Below, one piece after another: positions 5,214 to 7,788 of a stretch of DNA of 7,788 bases (the stretch's first letter is position 1; the number at the start of each line of letters is the position of its first letter). The notes under the pieces were generated by a model. It had not been told where the DNA came from, searched no databases, and saw nothing but the letters and a program-made list of their open reading frames with translations. The translations under genes were made by a program, and so were the position numbers. The stretch spans positions 1 to 7,788 of the forward strand of contig JACPXS010000104.1 in assembly GCA_016196415.1 (NCBI GenBank), written 5' to 3'. The DNA is from Candidatus Omnitrophota bacterium (lineage in GTDB: Bacteria; Omnitrophota; Koll11; Aquiviventales; Aquiviventaceae).

Positions 5214-5594
5214 ATGCAGGCTCGCGTGGTGACGTATACCGCGTACCAGTTCAACTTTGAGAAGCTGGATGTCTACCAGAAAGCGATCGCATTCACGAAT
5301 GATGTGTTCACAACAACGCTGGCCCTCAGGAAGGAAGTTCAATATTCGCTGGGGGAGCAGTTCCGCCGGGCCGCGCTGTCCATCTGCAATAACTTGGCCG
5401 AGGGGAGCGACAAGGCGACGAGAAATGCCAAGAAGCAACTGTACGGGTACGCGCTCGATTCGGCCAGGGAGTGTATTCCCATGATCACGCTCGCTCACCT
5501 ACAACGCCAAATCGATGAAGCGGTCAAAGACGAGTTCAGAAATCGGTGTCTCCATATTTGCAACATGCTGTCCCGCCTGATCAGGGCGGTCTAA
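5214..5594 (+). CDS. Four-helix-bundle protein (23S rRNA IVS-type family)
   Basis: This 126-residue protein belongs by pattern to the S23/IVS four-helix-bundle family (PF05635-type). It has FNFEKLDVYQKAIAFTNDVF (about 13-32) as helix one. LGEQFRRAALSICNNLAEGSDKAT (46-69) follows with the family's hallmark RRA..I..N.AEG. YGYALDSARECIPMITLAHLQRQIDE (77-102) forms the third helix and the fourth runs to the end. Length is normal and the frame is intact. Family members were named from insertions in bacterial 23S rRNA genes, but most are free-standing with unknown function; a related fold serves as the accessory Avd protein of diversity-generating retroelements. No rRNA or reverse transcriptase is visible here. 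GAGGAG (5199-5204) provides a ribosome binding site nine bases upstream of the ATG. The gene appears more A+T-rich than its glycosyltransferase neighbours, interrupts an otherwise functional cluster and is enclosed by inverted heptamer arrays, which suggests acquisition as a small unit. Confidence 0.9.
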   Translation: MQARVVTYTAYQFNFEKLDVYQKAIAFTNDVFTTTLALRKEVQYSLGEQFRRAALSICNNLAEGSDKATRNAKKQLYGYALDSARECIPMITLAHLQRQIDEAVKDEFRNRCLHICNMLSRLIRAV

Positions 5595-5622
5595 GAAGGG
5601 CACCATGGTCCACCGCACATTT

Positions 5623-5650
5623 AACATGGAACATTGAACATGAAACAAGA
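5623..5650 (-). repeat. Right heptamer array, inverted
   Basis: Read on the minus strand this gives TGTTTCA, TGTTCAA, TGTTCCA and TGTTAAA (the last unit extends to about 5622), followed by TGTGCG. Its core 5623-5642 is inverted relative to 5166-5185 with two mismatches. It contains the ATG at 5640, an alternative start of the next gene. Confidence 0.82.
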
Positions 5651-5653
5651 GGA
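5649..5653 (+). promoter_or_regulatory. Ribosome binding site of GT2-GtrA gene
   Basis: GAGGA lies seven bases before the GTG at 5661. It favours GTG 5661 over the in-frame ATG at 5640, which lies in the repeat and has only a weak GGA upstream. Confidence 0.6.
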
Positions 5654-5660
5654 AGACCCA

Positions 5661-6821
5661 GTGAGGTTGTCGGTCATCATCCCGACCTACAACGAAGCGG
5701 AGAACCTGCCCCTACTCGTTGAGCAGGTCAGCCGCGCGCTGGCTGGCTATCAGGGCGGCGACGAGCTCATCGTCGTTGATGACGACAGCCCGGACCGGAC
5801 CTGGGCAGTCGCCGAATCCCTCAGAAGCCGGTACCCGCAAGTTCGCGTCATTCGGCGCACCACCGGCGAGAAGGGATTGGCGCCGGCCGTCGTCGAGGGA
5901 TGGCGGACGGCTCAGGGTGCGTTCCTGGCGGTGATGGATGCCGATCTTCAGCATCCACCCGAGCTGCTGCCGGCATTGGTCAGCGCGTTTCAGGACCCGG
6001 CGGTTGATGTGGTGATCGCTAGCCGCTACACGGCCAACGGCGAGCGGATGCGTTGGAACCCCATCCGCCGGTGGATCTCGCGCGGCGCCTCCAACCTGGC
6101 CCAGGCCGTCCTGCCGCCGGCCGCCCACGGCGTGACCGATCCGATGTCGGGGTTTTTCGCGCTGCGGCGCGCCGTGATCGAGGGGGCATCCCTGCGCCCG
6201 CGAGGCTACAAGATCCTCCTCGAGGTGCTGGGGCGCGGTCGCTATCACCGCGTGGCGGAGGTCCCGTACGTGTTCGGGCGTCGTCACTACGGGCAGAGCA
6301 AGCTGAGTGCGCTCGTGATGCGCGATTACCTGGAGCAGTTGTGGCGGCTGGCCTGGGCGCCGACCGGGTTCGGCCGGTTCGTGCGCTTCTGCCTGGTTGG
6401 CTCAACCGGCGTCATCGTGAACATGGGGATTCTCTGGGGGCTCAAGAGCACCGAGCTGCTCGGCACGCTGCGGGCGGGCGCTGTCGCTATCGAATGTTCC
6501 ATCATCAATAACTTCCTGTGGAATGAGCTGTGGACCTTCCGGGACCGCAGCCGGATGAGCCAGCGACTGCGCGAGCGGGCCTGGCGGCTTGGGCACTTCA
6601 ACTTAATCTGCGGCGTCGGGGCGTTGTTCCAGCTGGGCATGCTGTGGGCGCTGGCGGTCAAGCTGCGTTGGCATTACCTGCTTGCGAATCTGCTCGCGAT
6701 CATCGTGGTGACGTTCTGGAACTACGGCCTGAACACGACCTGGACCTGGACCACGCTCGGATCCAGTGATCCGGTGGTCCGTTCTCGACTTGTCCCGGGC
6801 GTGCAGGCGGCAACCAAATGA
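5661..6821 (+). CDS. GT2-GtrA fusion: polyprenol-phosphate sugar synthase
   Basis: This protein (386 residues from GTG 5661) joins a DPM1-like GT2 domain to a GtrA-type membrane domain. The catalytic part has LSVIIPTYNEAENLP (3-17), VVDDDSPDRT (38-47), the DxD motif MDADLQHPPEL (92-102), ASRYTANG (120-127), DPMSGFFALRR (160-170) and FGRRHYGQSKL (205-215), all intact. The GtrA domain starts at FGRFVRFCLVGSTGVIVNMGI (about 237-257). It includes the hallmark IINNFLWNELWTFRDR (281-296) and ends with two further helices through NYGLNTTWTW (354-363), four helices in all. The same layout occurs in archaeal dolichol-phosphate-mannose synthase. It should make polyprenyl-phosphate hexose at the inner membrane face. 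The start at 5661 has GAGGA seven bases upstream and gives the usual MRLSVIIPTYNE N-terminus; ATG 5640 would add seven residues from repeat DNA. Its stop overlaps the next start (ATGA at 6818-6821), so the pair is translationally coupled. The sugar is unknown. Confidence 0.93.
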   Translation: MRLSVIIPTYNEAENLPLLVEQVSRALAGYQGGDELIVVDDDSPDRTWAVAESLRSRYPQVRVIRRTTGEKGLAPAVVEGWRTAQGAFLAVMDADLQHPPELLPALVSAFQDPAVDVVIASRYTANGERMRWNPIRRWISRGASNLAQAVLPPAAHGVTDPMSGFFALRRAVIEGASLRPRGYKILLEVLGRGRYHRVAEVPYVFGRRHYGQSKLSALVMRDYLEQLWRLAWAPTGFGRFVRFCLVGSTGVIVNMGILWGLKSTELLGTLRAGAVAIECSIINNFLWNELWTFRDRSRMSQRLRERAWRLGHFNLICGVGALFQLGMLWALAVKLRWHYLLANLLAIIVVTFWNYGLNTTWTWTTLGSSDPVVRSRLVPGVQAATK

Positions 6822-7788
6822 CGCGAGCGTTCGCTGAGACCTCAACCCGAACCCCATCGATCCGCGCGATGCTCGTGCTGTTGGTCGGCGTCTGGCTGGC
6901 GCTGCAGGGATGGCTGCTCACGGCCCACTGGATCAACGCCGATGAGGGGGCGCACCTCATGGATGCCCGGCTGGTCCTGGAGGGGCTGATTCCTGAGGTG
7001 GATTTCCACGCACGCCAGCCTCTCTACGTGTATGCGTATGTGCCCTTCCTGCGTCTCTTCGGCGTCGGGTATGTCGCGGGCCGGCTGATGCCGGTGCTGG
7101 CGACGCTGCTCTCCGCCGGGGTGCTCTTTCTCATCGGCCGCAGGCTCTGGGGCAGGATGGAGGGGTGGTGCGCCGCGATCCTGTATCTCTGGGCGCCGAC
7201 GATACTCATTGATACCGCCGTCGTGAAGACGGAGCCGCTGGCGATCCTGCTGACTGCGCTGGGTTTGTTGGGGGTGGTTGCGTCTATCCAGCGGAGGCAC
7301 TGGTGGTTTCTGTTCGCAGCGGGGGTGGCCTTCGGCGCTGGCTACTACGTGCGCGAATCGACGCTGGCCGGCTTGGTGGTTTCCGGGCTGATTCTGCTGG
7401 CGCAGGCGAGGGAAGGGCTGGGAGTCTTGGCGAAGCGGCTGGCCGTGCTGGGGTTCGGGTTCGGCGCAGTCTGCCTGGGTGTGATCGCCTGCTACGCCCG
7501 GTCGCTGCCACTCGCCCAACTGCTTTCGCATGAAGGGCTCTTTCCGTTCTACCGCATCCTGGTCAGTGTGGCGCGCATCCTGGGGTGGTGGAGCCCCTCG
7601 CCGGCCTCTGGCATGGGCGAGGTCGTCCGGTGGTCCAGCCAGACATGGTTCGACACGACGCGCAACCTGGAGGACGCGCTGTCTCTGAACCTGCCGTTTC
7701 TGGCCGGCGTCATCGCGGCGGGGTGGTACGGCGTCTCCGCGCTTGTGCGCCGGCAATCCAGCCAGGCGGTATCTGCTGATCAGGAGCT
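6818..7788 (+). CDS. GT-C membrane glycosyltransferase (ArnT/PMT-like), partial at window end
   Basis: An open frame starts at the ATG overlapping the previous stop and remains open to the edge; 323 residues are visible. It begins with a short polar leader, then a first membrane helix (about 18-37). The first external loop HWINADEGAHLMDA follows, with the acidic pair Asp42-Glu43 expected of GT-C enzymes, and then RQPLYVYAYVPFLRLFG (66-82), like the (K)PPL(Y) region of ArnT/PMT_2 proteins. Further helices lie at about 88-108, 116-134, 140-157, 162-177, 184-196 and 207-226. VVKTEPLAILLTALG and YYVRESTLAG also fit the PMT/ArnT pattern. Such enzymes take a sugar from a polyprenyl phosphate and place it on lipid, glycan or protein on the outer face of the membrane. 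Translational coupling to the GT2-GtrA gene suggests that gene makes its donor. The acceptor is unknown. The C-terminal part lies outside the window, so length cannot be compared. Confidence 0.85.
   Translation, partial: MTRAFAETSTRTPSIRAMLVLLVGVWLALQGWLLTAHWINADEGAHLMDARLVLEGLIPEVDFHARQPLYVYAYVPFLRLFGVGYVAGRLMPVLATLLSAGVLFLIGRRLWGRMEGWCAAILYLWAPTILIDTAVVKTEPLAILLTALGLLGVVASIQRRHWWFLFAAGVAFGAGYYVRESTLAGLVVSGLILLAQAREGLGVLAKRLAVLGFGFGAVCLGVIACYARSLPLAQLLSHEGLFPFYRILVSVARILGWWSPSPASGMGEVVRWSSQTWFDTTRNLEDALSLNLPFLAGVIAAGWYGVSALVRRQSSQAVSADQE

Noticed and set aside
5214..5594. Intervening sequence inside a 23S rRNA gene
   Set aside because: The protein belongs to the IVS family, but the flanking DNA is glycosyltransferase coding sequence and repeats, not rRNA.
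6842..7756. Long minus-strand open frame of 304 codons
   Set aside because: The translation is dominated by Gln, Arg, His and Pro, typical of the reverse of a GC-rich membrane protein gene. The plus strand here encodes a coherent GT-C protein with membrane helices.

Overview
The window looks like a chromosomal accessory segment of a GC-rich, probably uncultivated Gram-negative-type bacterium. The evidence is high-GC third codon positions, Shine-Dalgarno-led genes, GT2/GtrA/GT-C surface-glycan enzymes, a PIN toxin-antitoxin pair and short interspersed repeats. I recall such repeats from environmental genomes such as NC10/Rokubacteria or Nitrospirota, but the sequence alone does not fix a phylum.

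Layout. Bases 1-323 hold no convincing gene, only purine-rich GCGGAAGC-type repeats. Bases 324-1018 (minus strand) carry a type II toxin-antitoxin module. It has an AF2212/DUF104-like antitoxin with a good promoter and ribosome binding site, followed directly by a PIN-domain (VapC-like) toxin gene broken by a one-base frameshift. From 1096 to the right edge everything on the plus strand reads as a glycan/polyprenyl-phosphate-sugar cluster. In order it contains a canonical GT2 transferase with C-terminal membrane helices, a radical SAM/SPASM-type protein, a second GT2 paralogue with a degraded active site, a four-helix-bundle (23S rRNA IVS-type) protein between inverted repeats, a GT2-GtrA fusion, and a GT-C (ArnT/PMT-like) membrane transferase that runs off the window end.

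Mobile DNA. A complete 781-bp IS5-family (IS427-like) insertion sequence (3037-3817) lies inside the radical SAM gene, flanked by a TA target duplication. Removing the IS and one TA restores one uninterrupted 404-codon frame containing both the CxxxCxxC radical SAM motif and the C-terminal CPGCGISC cluster motif. The IS transposase has an A6G6 frameshift site and appears to lack a linker segment, so the IS itself may be defective. A second, stranger repeat system consists of arrays of the heptamer TGTTCNA. These flank the four-helix-bundle gene as inverted repeats (5161-5188 and 5623-5650) and occur again, without cargo, just upstream of and inside the start of the second GT2 gene (4071-4104 and 4168-4187).

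How the genes fit together (inference). The GT2 enzymes would charge a polyprenyl phosphate with a sugar on the cytoplasmic face. The GtrA domain may assist membrane anchoring or flipping, and the GT-C enzyme, whose start codon overlaps the GT2-GtrA stop codon, would use the lipid-linked sugar on the outer face. The radical SAM protein's substrate is unknown, and in this copy its C-terminal half-cluster is severed. No undescribed system is proved here. The two best leads are the heptamer-flanked four-helix-bundle unit and the precisely reconstructible IS interruption.
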